From Collybia mongolica (lineage: Eukaryota; Basidiomycota; Agaricomycetes; Agaricales; Clitocybaceae): 64,000 bases of DNA. Location: contig JAAXNY010000006.1 of assembly GCA_013420905.1 (NCBI GenBank), forward strand, positions 1-64,000, in the 5' to 3' direction. The position numbers and the translations under genes are program-made. Shown here one piece after another: positions 11,335 to 22,040 of this stretch. Positions within the stretch are counted from its first letter, which is position 1. Every line of letters begins with the position of its first letter. A model generated the notes under the pieces. That model did no database searches. It was not told the origin of the DNA and worked only from the letters and a program-made list of their open reading frames with translations.

Positions 11335-12110
11335 TTAATTTTGAGCATATACAGCTACTACTAGATCTCTGTTCTGATACCTTCTCAAGTCATTATCATA
11401 TAAATCCCTTAAACTTCTGTCCTCAATAGATACTTGTTCAGTAAGCATCCCATCATAGTACCATATTTTGCCTTTGCTAGAAATTATTCTGGAGGTAAAG
11501 TGATTTTCTCCATGATACACAACCCCCCTCAGATAGAGTGTGGTGCACTTTTCATTGCCCAAAAATTTGATCTTGTGGCTAGTCTCTATATTGGTGTGAG
11601 GATACTCAAGTGCCAGAATGTTTGGAACATAGTTGTACTGAAGCTGCTTTACCATGGGACATAAGCATTCTGGACATGTATATGCTACTGGATATTCAAA
11701 TGAAGTTATCCATTTTTGGGTAGATCCTGGAGTTGAATCAATAGCATGTACAGCATATGCATGTCTTTCATCCACTTCCATACCTTCATAGTTGCACTTA
11801 GTACATACAACTTGAGATGTAGCATTGTAGCCTCTTGGTTTGAGGAGATGATAAGCTAACTGTCCAATACTGGCACCTTCATGTCCAAGAGGAAATATAT
11901 CAGGGTAGTTTTTATGTAATAACTGTCTAACATTATCTTTGACACATTCTAAGGACTGGCCAATCATTGAAACCTTCTACCAACAAGTCAGTATATGTGC
12001 TATCAACATCATGCAGATTCTCAGTCCACTGGTCTGGGTTATGTTTCCAAATATCATAAAGGATAACAAACAAACTATCATATGAGCAGCTGTCATTATC
12101 TTTATCCCAA
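11335..12110 (-). pseudogene. Helitron transposase C-terminal cysteine-protease-like module
   Basis: At the end of the helicase frame is a Cys box (DNDSCSYDSLFVILYDIW, near 12050-12105). After a frameshift near 11945 come two CxxC pairs (CTKCNYEG, CPECLCP) and a His box (GENHFTSRII...WYYDGM, near 11460-11510). This order resembles ubiquitin-specific-type cysteine peptidases: catalytic Cys, zinc-binding pairs, then catalytic His with a nearby Asp. Some fungal Helitrons are known to carry protease-like domains. Activity or substrate cannot be told from sequence, and the frameshift separates the Cys box from the His box. The assignment rests on motifs alone. Confidence 0.55.
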
Positions 12111-13622
12111 GATAATCCAAGTGGTGGTTGGATCTGGAAAGTATGAGATTTGGCTAGTTTCCTTTTTATAGGAGACATTTCATTATTATCTTCATCTATT
12201 TTTCGCTTTTTTGACACAGAGATACTTCCTGTAGCAGGTACAAAAGCAGAGGTAGTTTTGAGGGTTTTCTCATTCCTAGTATTTTCCTTTTTTATAATCT
12301 GCCATGGACTATCAGTAACAACAGGTAATAAATGCATAGGATCATTAGATGACCACTTCAGAGCATTATCAACTTTGTCTGGGACATGTTCTGTGCCTTT
12401 CCAGTTTTGGTACTCTCTGATAAGACTATTTCTTAGGTTTCCTTGAATATTTTTGGGTAGTAGGCTTTCATATCTAAGTCTAGTAATATTATCCAAGATT
12501 TCATGCTCTCTGAATTCTTGCCTAAGATACCCAGAACACCCTCTAGTAATTATGCTAGGTTCAAATCCCTGAAGGATGATTGTTCCAGCTGCACTTGCAC
12601 TTCTGGATAGGCAGGTGTAGTAAGACATATGTGAGAAGCAGCTGTTCAAATGTACTACATTATAAGGTCTAGTCTTTCCTTGAGCAGCATAATCAGTCAT
12701 TGCAAAGTTGGGTAACACCCACACTTGTTGTCTTTCAATAGATTCTTTTATATCACTAGGAAATATACATATTATAGTCTTGGTGCCCTTGATCAGAGGA
12801 ACTATATTTTTGGGCAAGCCTGGTATCTGTATATCTTTTGCAGGATTGATGAGCTCCACAAACAAGGTGTCCAGGATATGTTTTCCATGAGAACCTTTTT
12901 CTGACTGCCATCCTACAACAATTCCTTCCTGGCCTTTGGTTATGCACAACTCAGTTGCATCATTGTTCCTTATCATCACTGGCATTCCAAGACAGAGTGA
13001 GAGTTTTCCAGCAAAGTTCTCAGTAGATCCATGTCTAACTTTCCATATTTCAGTTTGGTCCTTGAAGTCAATTTCATTTGAAGCATGCTTGGCCTTAGGT
13101 GCATTTTTGGACTTTCCCCATTTCTCTTTGGTGGCAGGATCAGTCTCCTTTCCCCACCTGTCAACAGAATAGAAATTAGTCAGTTTCTGGCCAGTTTCAT
13201 CAGCAAATCTTTGACACCCTAGCTTATTGATTTCATCCTTCTGAGTATGCCTTCCACATATGATAGAAACATTTCTAAACTCTTTCTTGGCAACATTAGG
13301 CTGACCAGGCCTCTTTCCAGCCTGCAGTGTTCTTAGAAATTGGATATCCTCAGAGGTACATTTGCCATATCTCATGTTTACCAAAGCCTTTCTTAAAGAT
13401 GCATCTTCAGGTGACTGGGACTTCTGTCTCATATTCTCTCTGAGAATTACTACTGTTGTGACCTGATGCCAGAGGGCTTTTCCAATAGATGCATGTTGGC
13501 CAGCTAACTTGAGACCAGAATGAAGTTGGGTTCCAACATGTTCAGTGTATAGAGGTGAGCCACCTACTGGTGGAAGTTGAGCAAAATCACCAGAAAAAAT
13601 TATATTCATTCCACCAAATGGT

Positions 13623-15147
13623 GAGGTCTTTACACTCCCCCACATCTTCCAGCGGATTCCGAGCGGAATCCTCAATTCCGACAGGAATCCGCTCGGATTC
13701 CTGTCGGAATTTTGGCTGCAGAAGTAATAGAAAATGGCTGTAAAAATAGATAAAAATTCCGAACGGATTCCGCTCGGATTCCGAGCGGAATGAAATTCCA
13801 CAGGAATTCCGGCTTCAGAATACTGAAATTCTGACAGAGTCCACAGGAATTCTATCGGAATTCCTGGATGGAATGCCGGAGCGTTGTGACGACGCGTTGT
13901 GGTCACGTGTTTGATTACTAATCAGATTAGTAATATAAATTTTATTTACACAAATTATATATACTATTTGTTATTAATAACATCACATAACGGCGGTGAA
14001 AACATGATTATGAGGCACGTGCAACGGTCACATTACCGTTGCCACGTCTTCGTTGGTTCTTTTCAACCACATCAACGACGTCCACCAAACCGCCAATGCC
14101 GACACCAACACCAACGCACCCACGCCGCCAACGCCAACGCATCGAACGCCAACCAACGTCGACATGATGACGCACAAGACGGTGTGGGGAGAAGGATAGA
14201 AACGGACGCGGAACGAGGGGACGACGAGGAAAGGGCACCCCGAGGGGCAGAACCAGGTGAGTCATACACCGCCGCTCACCCACACGCTCACCATGCAGCA
14301 CGTCCCCCTCCCCCCCACTTCAGGAACTCAAGACAAACGATACGGCCGCCAACAGCAATAGTGAGGAAGGCGGCAACGACAATGACAACGACAACGACGA
14401 AGACAGCAACAGCAACAGCAGCAACAGTGCCGACGAGGCCTGCGGCAACGACGGCAACAGCAGCGGCAGCGGCGGCACCAACAACGGCGCGACAACAACA
14501 ACAACAACTACAACAAAGACGATCACCACCACCACGAGGACGGCGGCGGCGGCGGCGGGGACGGGGACAGCGGCAAGTAGAGCGGCCAGTGCCGTCGCCG
14601 CTGAAGCGCAGGCCGCTGACGATGTCGCGGGGGCCGACGAGGACGACGGGGGGGCGGGGGCCCCGCCTATATTAAATTTATCTTATCATATATGTATTAT
14701 ATTTAGTAATAATACATGTTTTATTGTATTAATTATAGAGTGCTTTTTTATCATACTCAACAGATTTTAAAAAGACAGGCTGAAAGAGAGTAATTTAGTA
14801 CTTCAAAATGTTAGATATACTGTTGACTTTATTGACTGTTTTGACTTAAAACTTATGAATTCCGATCAGAATCCGAGCAGAATGTTGCAGAATTCCTTTG
14901 AGAATTTTCTTCTTCCACACTTTGTAAGAAATTCCTCAAAATTCTGCGGAATTCCGATGATTTCAATCGGAATTCTGTGTTCCGAGCGGAATCCGAGCGG
15001 AATATTGCGGAATTCCTCAAAGGAATTTTCTGTTTTAAAACTTTTTCAAAATCTTCCTGCATTCCTCTGGATTCCGATCGGATTCCTGTCGGAATTTCGG
15101 ATTCCGCTCGGAATCCTCTGCAGGATGTGGGGGAGTGTGAAGTACTG
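13623..15147. mobile_element. Non-autonomous hAT-type transposon inside the helicase
   Basis: It is flanked by the 8-bp direct repeat CAAATGGT at 13615-13622 and 15148-15155, the duplication length typical of hAT elements. The termini are imperfect inverted repeats sharing CACTCCCCCACATC, with the right end reading CAGTACTTCACACTCC on the minus strand. Both subterminal regions hold many copies of the palindromic word ATTCCGAGCGGAAT and variants, probable transposase-binding sites. No transposase frame is seen. It is rich in CpG although the surrounding Helitron has almost none, so it arrived after the host decayed. Confidence 0.88.
13985..14680. other. GC-rich low-complexity core of the hAT element
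   Basis: This core is made of CAACGAC, CAACAGC and GGCGGC runs. One plus frame is open for 258 codons (13899-14675), and another gives Asn/Asp/Ser- then Thr/Ala-rich residues near its end. Neither looks like a folded domain. Sharp AT-rich borders (13910-13980 and 14680-14760) set it off. It could be a captured host gene piece or a simple-sequence expansion. I do not call a gene. Confidence 0.45.
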
Positions 15148-16026
15148 CAAATGGTAGGTCAAACACATTCAAGGCATTGGCTAACTGAGCAGAGATTCTG
15201 TACATATCATGACATGCTAGCATTGAAACTTCATCAATAAATATATAATCAACCCCATCTAATCTGGCTTTGACCTGTGCTACACTAGCTGCATTTTTGG
15301 TACCAGTCATAGAAATCCCCAGAAATGAATGATAGGTTGAACCATTTAGCAAAGCAGCTGATGTTCCAGTTGGCCCAAGTGCAATCAATCTGTGGAACTC
15401 ATTTCTTTGTTTAAAGAAATAGATCAGGGCTTGGATCACCCTTGACTTTCCAGTTCCACCCATTCCACCCAAGTACATCTTGAGCTGTTCTGCCTTTGGA
15501 CCTACTGCATGATTGGCTATAATTCTAAATGCTCTTTCTTGCTCATTATTCAACTTAAACTTGTCTACAGTTGCTTGCATAGTCCTGTGCACTGCTTTCT
15601 CTTTTACTTTGAACTCTTTGGTCAGATAGGACTGGTCAACAATATTGACATCATTTTCATTTGGATCTAGTTCATGGTTTCCGAAATGTTTGTTATCTGG
15701 AATGTGCCTATTTCTTTTAGCTAGTACCTCCTGCCTCTTGTCACCTACAGCTGCTTTCCATTGGGCACCAGACTGTATGATCTCTGGTTGAAGAAAGACC
15801 TTGTTGACTTGGCTGATTCCATTGGGTGATTTATCAAGCCAGCCAGCTTCTTTGACTCCAATTCTAGTTGCTTCCATTTCATAGTACTTGCTTTTCCCAA
15901 TTTTGCCCAGCCCAATGTACCTGTTGTGGTCATGGTGTTCTCTGCCTGTATTCTCATCATCTCCAAAATCAGCACCCTCATAGAAATCAGTATCATCATT
16001 ATTGATTTTATTTATGACATCTGTAT

Positions 16027-19000
16027 TCATCCACTCTGGGAAGGTGTCACTGGGAATACCCCTTTCTTCAGTTGAGCAGAGTAGTCATCTCTGGCATCAT
16101 TACATTCATATCTAATGTTGAAGTTTTTTATAAGTAATATTTGTGTATCTGTAAATTTATGTTCATTAAATGTCTCATCCCAGGAGTAGTCTTCTGCCTT
16201 TAGGTCAGCCCCATTTCTCCATGGTTTGAACAGTGTTAACATTGTAGCACAGTAATATTCTCTATCTCCTCTGTCACATCTTGGCAATGAACCTCCAACA
16301 AAGTTGGGGACAGTCTTATTCTTCTTTTCATCATACTGGGCTTTATGTGTTTTATACAAAGGATGATCTCTGAGAAAAGAATAGCTGTACTGGTCATCTT
16401 CATCTTCTGATCCAGATTCACTATCAGTAGCTGTAACTTCTTCAAGCAATGGATCATTATTCCAGATAGGAGATTCATCAGTATCTGCAAAATTTGTATC
16501 TTCTTCAGAATCTAGGTCAGGTCCAGGTTCCATTGGCAATGGTAAAGGGTGTGTCAGATCAAGTTCATCTTCAGAGTCAATAGTATCACATCTTCTATTA
16601 GCCTTAGGAACTTTGATCCTAGATGACATCTGGACCCATTCATATAATGTCTTATTCTCAAAAGCCTTGGGCCTATACATGTAATCATGGACCTTGGATG
16701 ATCCCACATATTCACCAGAGTCACCTTTTTAGACAACCACCTTCTCAGGAACATCAACCTCTGCATCTTCTTCAGATCTCCAGGATTTCAGGACTTCTCT
16801 AACATAGTTCTTCCAATAAACTGGAATAAATTGGTGACTAGTATAGTGATCAGGATTTCCCAAAAGATATAAAGCTGCCATAGGGCCTCCTAATTCCATC
16901 TTGGCTGTAAGACAATTAACTGTTTGAGTCACCAGTTTCCAAGCCTTTTTCTTTCTTTTCAGTGAGCCCCCCAACATCTCAGTATTTCTTTGAAAGACAC
17001 TTCTAACTGCATCAAATAGGGCATGTGCTTTGAGACCTGGTTTTGTTACATACAGTGGCTCAAAAAACTGCCCCAATGTTTGTACATTTTTGAAAGATCA
17101 ATATGGTATGAAGTGCTGACATAAGCAGGGGACCTGGGGTAATTATGTAAGATACTATGACATCGTGGCTTTCCAATGGACCCTGGATCATGTGATTTGG
17201 ATCAAAACCCATTAAGCTATAGGCCAAACAAAATGATTACTCATTGGGGCAGTTTTTTGACCCACGATGTCATAGTATCTTACATAATTACCCCAGGTCC
17301 CCTGCTTATGTCAGCACTTCATACCATATTGATCTTTCAAAAATGTACAAACATTGGGGCAGTTTTTTGAGCCACTGTAATCAGTAACATAGGCAACTAC
17401 TGCTTTGATAGCTGTTCCAGACATAAGACTTGTGGCATCACTGTTGCATCTAAGCAAATAGGTAACAATAGGAGTGAAGGTATTAATCCATGCCTCTCCT
17501 TTCTTCATATTCAAAGCACCTGTCTTTGGATCTACCTCTGTTTGCTCATAAACTTGCCTTGGAAAACTGGCTTTGCATTTTCCATCTTTATTAATACTTG
17601 TGGGTTTTTCAGATCCATCATTGGTTTTATTCTTTTTGCAGTTATGCACATTAGATCTCAAGACAAGATCATCAACAGTCTCCTCAAATTTCTCCCACCA
17701 GTTTTCAAGTTTGATGCACCTAAAGCAATCATCATCACTGCATTCCTTTTGGGTGCACATGGGTGGAGGAGGATTAGGTAGTGTCTGAGTTGGATCCTTA
17801 TAACCTTTGCATCCTTCATTGTCATCCACTTGCTCTCTAACATCCTGCATAGATCCAGTCATGAACTCTCCCATGTGAACACTTTCTAAGTATTCTACAA
17901 TTTTCTTTTGAAAATCAGAAGTGGGATCCATAATTCTATCTCTCATTTCTTGAGGTGTCAGAATACCCTTCAACCAAAGGAGCATATGCAAATGGAGTGT
18001 CAGTCTTCCTTGCTGCTCAACAGTCCCATAATATCCTGCAGTATTTCCATACAATCCTGGATGATTTTTCCCCAATACCAAGAACATGTTTGATAAACAT
18101 TTCAACCATAAAATGGAAAAATCTAGCTCCAGCTACTGGATTTCCAGAAATAAGTCTATACCTCTCATCATATTCTCTTAACACTGGGGAAAATGTCTCT
18201 TTGGTATCTGCAAAATACAGTGATATGGGGTGCATATTGTCTGCTGGTGAAAAGGTAATAAACCAAGATGGTGCTCCAAGGAATGATATAAGTGACCAGA
18301 TTTCATTTCTCATATATTTCTTGTTTGTTATGGATCCTTTGACATGTCCTCCCACATGGTCTAAGTCTTTAATCAGCTGAAAGCATAGCTTCTCTTCATC
18401 AGTTTCTGGCTTGATTCTATCACCAGTTTCCATTCTTTTAATGAGATTATTTAGAACATCAATATCCACATCCATAAGTCTCTTGGATATTTTGTCAAAT
18501 TTTGGTTTTTCAGCCAACAGATAACCAGCTGTGGTACTATCTTTGATTTGTTCATGATTAAATGCAATCAGAGGGAAGTGAGAATCTTTCTGAAATCGTT
18601 TATCATGGTACATAAGTAAGTGTTTTTTGTGTTTACTGTCAGACATTCTGCCTTTATGAAATCCATTTCCAATTCCTCCAAGTCCATATGGAAATAGCCA
18701 AGGCAGCATTTGAGGAAATAGCTGAGGGTTCTTATAAATGGATTCTGGGCCCTCTGCATGCCCAATGGCAAGTACTTTTCCTTTGTTTGTTAAATGCTGT
18801 AGAGCAATAGCTTTGATAGCTTTCAGGCTTTTGGTGGAGTATTCTTCACCAGTCAATCCATGAACTGCAAATGAACACATTCCAGTTTCAGTTCCAGTTT
18901 CTTCATCTATATCATGGACTGCAGATGATTCAGGATCTTTGTTGGATTCAGATTTTCTGTAATCAACAATAACTGGTGGGCCACTTTCTGGATACTCTTC

Positions 19001-19102
19001 TAAATTATCATAGGAGATGTTTAAGTCCAAATAATCTGAATGGTTGAGTTTAAGCCATTCCAGTGCAGCAGTTACTTTCTTCCTTCTTACAAGTAGAGGA
19101 GT
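16027..19102 (-). pseudogene. Helitron Rep (HUH endonuclease) region
   Basis: The Helitron-like N domain includes SWFITFSPADN, FHFMVEMFIKHVLG, the HUH histidine motif TLHLHMLLWL and, further on, the two-tyrosine motif Y-x3-Y-x2-K, which nicks and joins DNA strands. The tyrosine motif is interrupted: a foldback element at the dinucleotide TA follows the second tyrosine codon, and removing it restores YVTDYVTK. Other breaks are a frameshift near 18065 between VLGIG and the HUH motif, a TAA near 16726, and a frameshift near 16045. An acidic linker (16200-16560) leads to the helicase. Confidence 0.88.
17051..17379. mobile_element. Tc1/mariner-type foldback MITE
   Basis: The 118-bp arms 17051-17168 and 17262-17379 are reverse complements around a 93-bp centre. 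Ends begin TACAGTGGCTCAAAAAACTG, with TA as the duplicated target, typical of Tc1/mariner-like elements. The centre holds a second partial copy of the terminal motif (CATTGGGGCAGTTTTTTGA at 17242-17260), so the present form may come from a nested or fold-back event. No transposase is present. Confidence 0.9.
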
Positions 19103-20782
19103 TCATTCAAAATCTGACTTAATGGGTCTACATAGACCAGTATAAATAAAGACAAGAACATCATCTAGTTCATCAATTAAAGGAGGTAATGTGTCATAGA
19201 TCTTTGGCATAGGATTAGCAAATGAAATAGCATTGGCTCTCATTTTGTGCATTCCTGAAGAGACCTTCACAATACATCTGTTATGTCTGACTCTAGCTAC
19301 TAAAAGCTGCTTGGCAAAAGTCAGACCTTGTAATGCTTTAGGCACCTTTCCTAACCACTTTCCATTGGCCAAGGCCATCAGAGGAACTTTTCCTTTAGAG
19401 ACAGACTTGTAACATAGCTTGCAAATATTATCAAGGTCTTCATCTATTACAGGACCCTCAAGGTCAAGAAATGGATCATTTGAGCTGCTGCACTTCCTTT
19501 GAGTAACACCTACTCTCATCAAACAGCTTAAGTCCAATTCCAAATCTACCAGTTTCTGCAACTCTGAACATAAAGTGAGTTTTCCACAGACAGCACATCC
19601 TGCTTCTGTAAAATCATTTGGAGATGTGTCTTTGCAAAAGTTTGAGATTATTGAATGCTGCAATTTCTTGGATGGTGGAGCAGGTGGAAATACTGATTGT
19701 TGTGATATTTTGTATTTTTTCTGGCTATTTATATGTGATTTTCTGTATTTCTCAGGGTCTTTGAATTGGTGTTTTTTAACAGCCTCTAAATTGTTTTTCT
19801 TATATTCCTCAGAGTCTATTGATTGATGTTTTTTAACAGCTTCTAAATTCATTTTCTTATATTCCCTCAAGTTTTTTGATTGGTGTTTTTTGACAGCTTC
19901 TAAATTTTTTGTCTTATATTCCTCAGGCTTTTTGGCTTGGTTTTTTTTCACTGATTCTGGGTGAGCTGTCTTGTAATCACCAGATGATTTTTCCTGATAT
20001 TTTCTTGTTGCCTTTAACTTTGCCTCCTTATTTTTGTTTGCTTGATATTCTTTGTCAATTGATTCAAACATGCTTAAAAACTCATAACATGTGTCACAGG
20101 AATGAGAGCTGATTGCATCCTGGATCTCCTGGTTCTTGGACTTTGAGTGCACTTTCAAGCCATGGACCACAGCAATGGTTTTCAGAGTTGGTACATTGAC
20201 CTTTGTAATCAAATACTCCAAAGGAAGTTCAAATGCAAATTGGAACTCTTGGGTATTTAGTTGTTCGAGTGCTTCTGATTTTTCAATATAACCTATGAAT
20301 TTAAATGATGTTCCTACCAAGGGCTTACTGACAGAGTATTGTGCAAGCTCAGTATATGTAAACATATGAGATGGGCCACCACCTAGAATTGTAGACCCTG
20401 TATTCATAGTTGGACTATTTCCCTCAGCAGATGTAGACTTGTTTGAAATAGCTTGATTCAACTGGATGAGTATTGTTAAAGTTATAATAGCACTAGTCAG
20501 CAATAACTGGATGAACCTTGTTCTTGTTTTAGTCCAATATATTTTTAGATATAATGTAATAGCAGCTATGGCTACCAAATGATAAACAACCATAAGATAT
20601 ACCCAATAACAAAAAATAATATTGAGACTTGAAATATGTTGACAGACTCTGAGCATATGGGCAGTAAAATCATGTCTTAAAAATAATTGTCTTTTCAGAA
20701 TCAAACTTAACTGTGAAATAGAGTTGCTATATGGAACAAAAGCCCATAGTCTGAGCATTGTAATAAAGATTTTGCAGTACAA
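19103..20782 (-). pseudogene. DUF6570-like N-terminal region of the Helitron protein
   Basis: The frame ends at TGA 19103-19105 and continues in the same frame into the Rep region (TPLLVRRKKVTAALEW), so the stop replaces one residue, most simply Arg (CGA to TGA). The 3' half carries CxxC pairs (CAVCGKL, CKLCYKS) and the conserved block LARVRHNRCIVKV-like through FIYTG, typical of the DUF6570 segment ahead of Helitron Rep in fungi. The middle has about four 19-residue repeats of the type NLEAVKKHQSKNLREYKK (about 19730-19960). The first 130 residues contain hydrophobic stretches and may not belong to the protein. Confidence 0.75.
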
Positions 20783-21169
20783 TTCAAGAAGTGGAGAATG
20801 TGTGCCAAAGTCAAGAATGGGCTGGATACATGCTTCAAAAAATAGCTATCACAAAAGCTAGTGTTTAAAATATACTCAGTTGTTTCAGTTGTGTCAGAGA
20901 ATGAGCCATATTTGGCATCCAAAGAAATAAAGTTAGTACCCAAATCTGCAAGGTTTTCTACTATACCAAACCATAGATGAGTGAACTGAGGAGTAGTTTT
21001 ATCAGATGTACTACCAATATAAGTTACCTGGGTATCTGAGCAGATAGAGTTTACTTTTTGAACCATAGCTTTTTCCTGCTTAGGAATACTACACAATGCT
21101 TTAGATCTGCTCCAATGAGGAGTGTTACAATGGGTTTTGTATTTGCTCACTTGAGCAATCTTAGTTGCA
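20783..21169 (-). other. Decayed minus-strand frame upstream of the Helitron protein
   Basis: A minus frame runs 21318-20707 with a middle part that looks coding (QVTYIGSTSDKTTPQFTHLW, then FGIVENLADLGTNF). I do not recognise a family. It may be an upstream exon of the Helitron gene or part of the interrupted gene to its right. Confidence 0.3.
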
Positions 21170-21390
21170 ATTTCCAATGACAATGATTTAGCAATATGCA
21201 ATGACAATGATTTAACAAAGCAGGTCAATGCTGCAATGTCTAATGACGATGACATTGATTTGACAAAGCAAGTCAATGCTGCAGTGTCTAATAACAATGA
21301 CAATGATGATGACAACAAAGCAAGTCAATGCTGCAGTGTCTAATAATGATGACAATGACAATGACAATGAATTAACAGAGCAAGTTAATA
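21170..21390. repeat. Minisatellite
   Basis: There are about four imperfect copies of a 45-60 bp unit containing AAGCAAGTCAATGCTGCAGT and runs of AATGAC/GATGAC. Units differ in the length of the GAC/AAT run. Both strands are open across it, so the frame gives no clue to function. Confidence 0.7.
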
Positions 21391-21439
21391 TTGCCATGTT
21401 TGTTGAAGTTTTTGACTCAAAAGACCCATCTAGTAAAAT

Positions 21440-21915
21440 GAAAGCTAGCTAAATATCAATTGAATATTTTTATTAGCTAAATTAGACTTACCAACATTTA
21501 GAGGTAGAAATGGAACCATGATAACTGGAGAAAACATCCAAGGCCTATCTCCAGATCTGGTGAAATTGCCTATGCAATTTTAAATTAATTTAGAAATAAT
21601 AATAAACTGCATTATTATTTACCAAGGAAGTTATAGCATTCCAAGGTATTATATTCCCTCATAAGAGGGATTAAGGTACCACTTTGTGGTACAGAAGTAC
21701 CTGAATGTCCATCTATAACAGTAAAATTGTATGGATAAGTCACCGAGAAAAGCAATTAGAAAATAATTATATAATTTAGCACTTACCCAAGCCTGGCTTC
21801 AGAGCCAATGAGGGAACTACCTCCCAAAGTGGAAAGAAGTGTCCAAAAGGATGGAGGAGATGTAATAGAAGCCAGGTCACAAGAAAGTAAAACATTTGAA
21901 GTAGTGGTTGAGCCA
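21440..21915 (-). pseudogene. Spliced gene of unknown function, interrupted by the LINE
   Basis: On the minus strand there are exons with good splice signals: donor GTAAGTGCT near 21786, a GTAAAT...GCATAG intron (about 21575-21635) and GTAAGT...TTTAG (about 21450-21492). Read through them, the frame gives DGHSGTSVPQSGTLIPL and SPVIMVPFLPLNV, with a hydrophobic N-terminal part (QMFYFLVTWLLLHLLHPF) that could span a membrane. The LINE sits at 21916, and the 5' part of this gene continues beyond it at 29484. A TGA after RWVF is a further lesion. The family is not recognised, and it may belong to the Helitron. Confidence 0.45.
21902..21915. repeat. LINE target-site duplication, left copy
   Basis: TAGTGGTTGAGCCA here is repeated exactly at 29470-29483, directly after the LINE poly-A tail. 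Confidence 0.92.
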
Positions 21916-22040
21916 TCGCTTCTTGACTTGTTACCACGATGTGCACAGCCACCGTCGTAGTCGTCATCGTCGTTCTACGCACCCTGCTGCCCTAGATCAC
22001 CCCCAATAACACTCTACCAACCAAGCCCCGTGCCTTTGAC

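Larger units (their letters stand above)
11933..16030 (-). pseudogene. Helitron Pif1-like helicase, split by an hAT insertion
   Basis: A superfamily 1B helicase that unwinds DNA during Helitron transposition. The 5' part (15156-16030) has Walker A (GGMGGTGKSRVI) and motif II (FIDEVSML). The 3' part (11933-13614) has motif III (FSGDFAQLPPV), RENMRQ and the late motif YTCLSRSASAAGTIIL. Between them, 13623-15147 is a foreign element flanked by an 8-bp duplication. Removing it rejoins the conserved FDLPFGGMN exactly. A frameshift near 16045 separates the helicase from the Rep part. CpG is nearly absent in both host halves. Confidence 0.9.
11335..20782 (-). mobile_element. Decayed Helitron (RepHel) with nested insertions
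   Basis: In order on the minus strand there are a DUF6570-like region, a Helitron-like Rep, a Pif1-like helicase and a cysteine-protease-like C-terminus. This is the layout of fungal Helitron transposases, which replicate by a rolling-circle route. The frame is broken by at least two stops, three frameshifts, a MITE and an hAT insertion, so it is dead. Outside the hAT insertion the region is very CpG-poor. I could not fix the terminal TC and CTRR ends or the 3' hairpin, so the element limits are the limits of the coding remnant. Confidence 0.85.

Noticed and set aside
13899..14675. 258-codon open frame in the hAT core
   Set aside because: It is made of low-complexity Thr/Ala/Gln/Arg runs from GC-rich simple sequence, and overlapping frames are also open. 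No domain is seen.
21176..21397. Coding reading of the minisatellite
   Set aside because: Both strands are open through the repeats, giving only repeated short words, so openness is no evidence of a gene.
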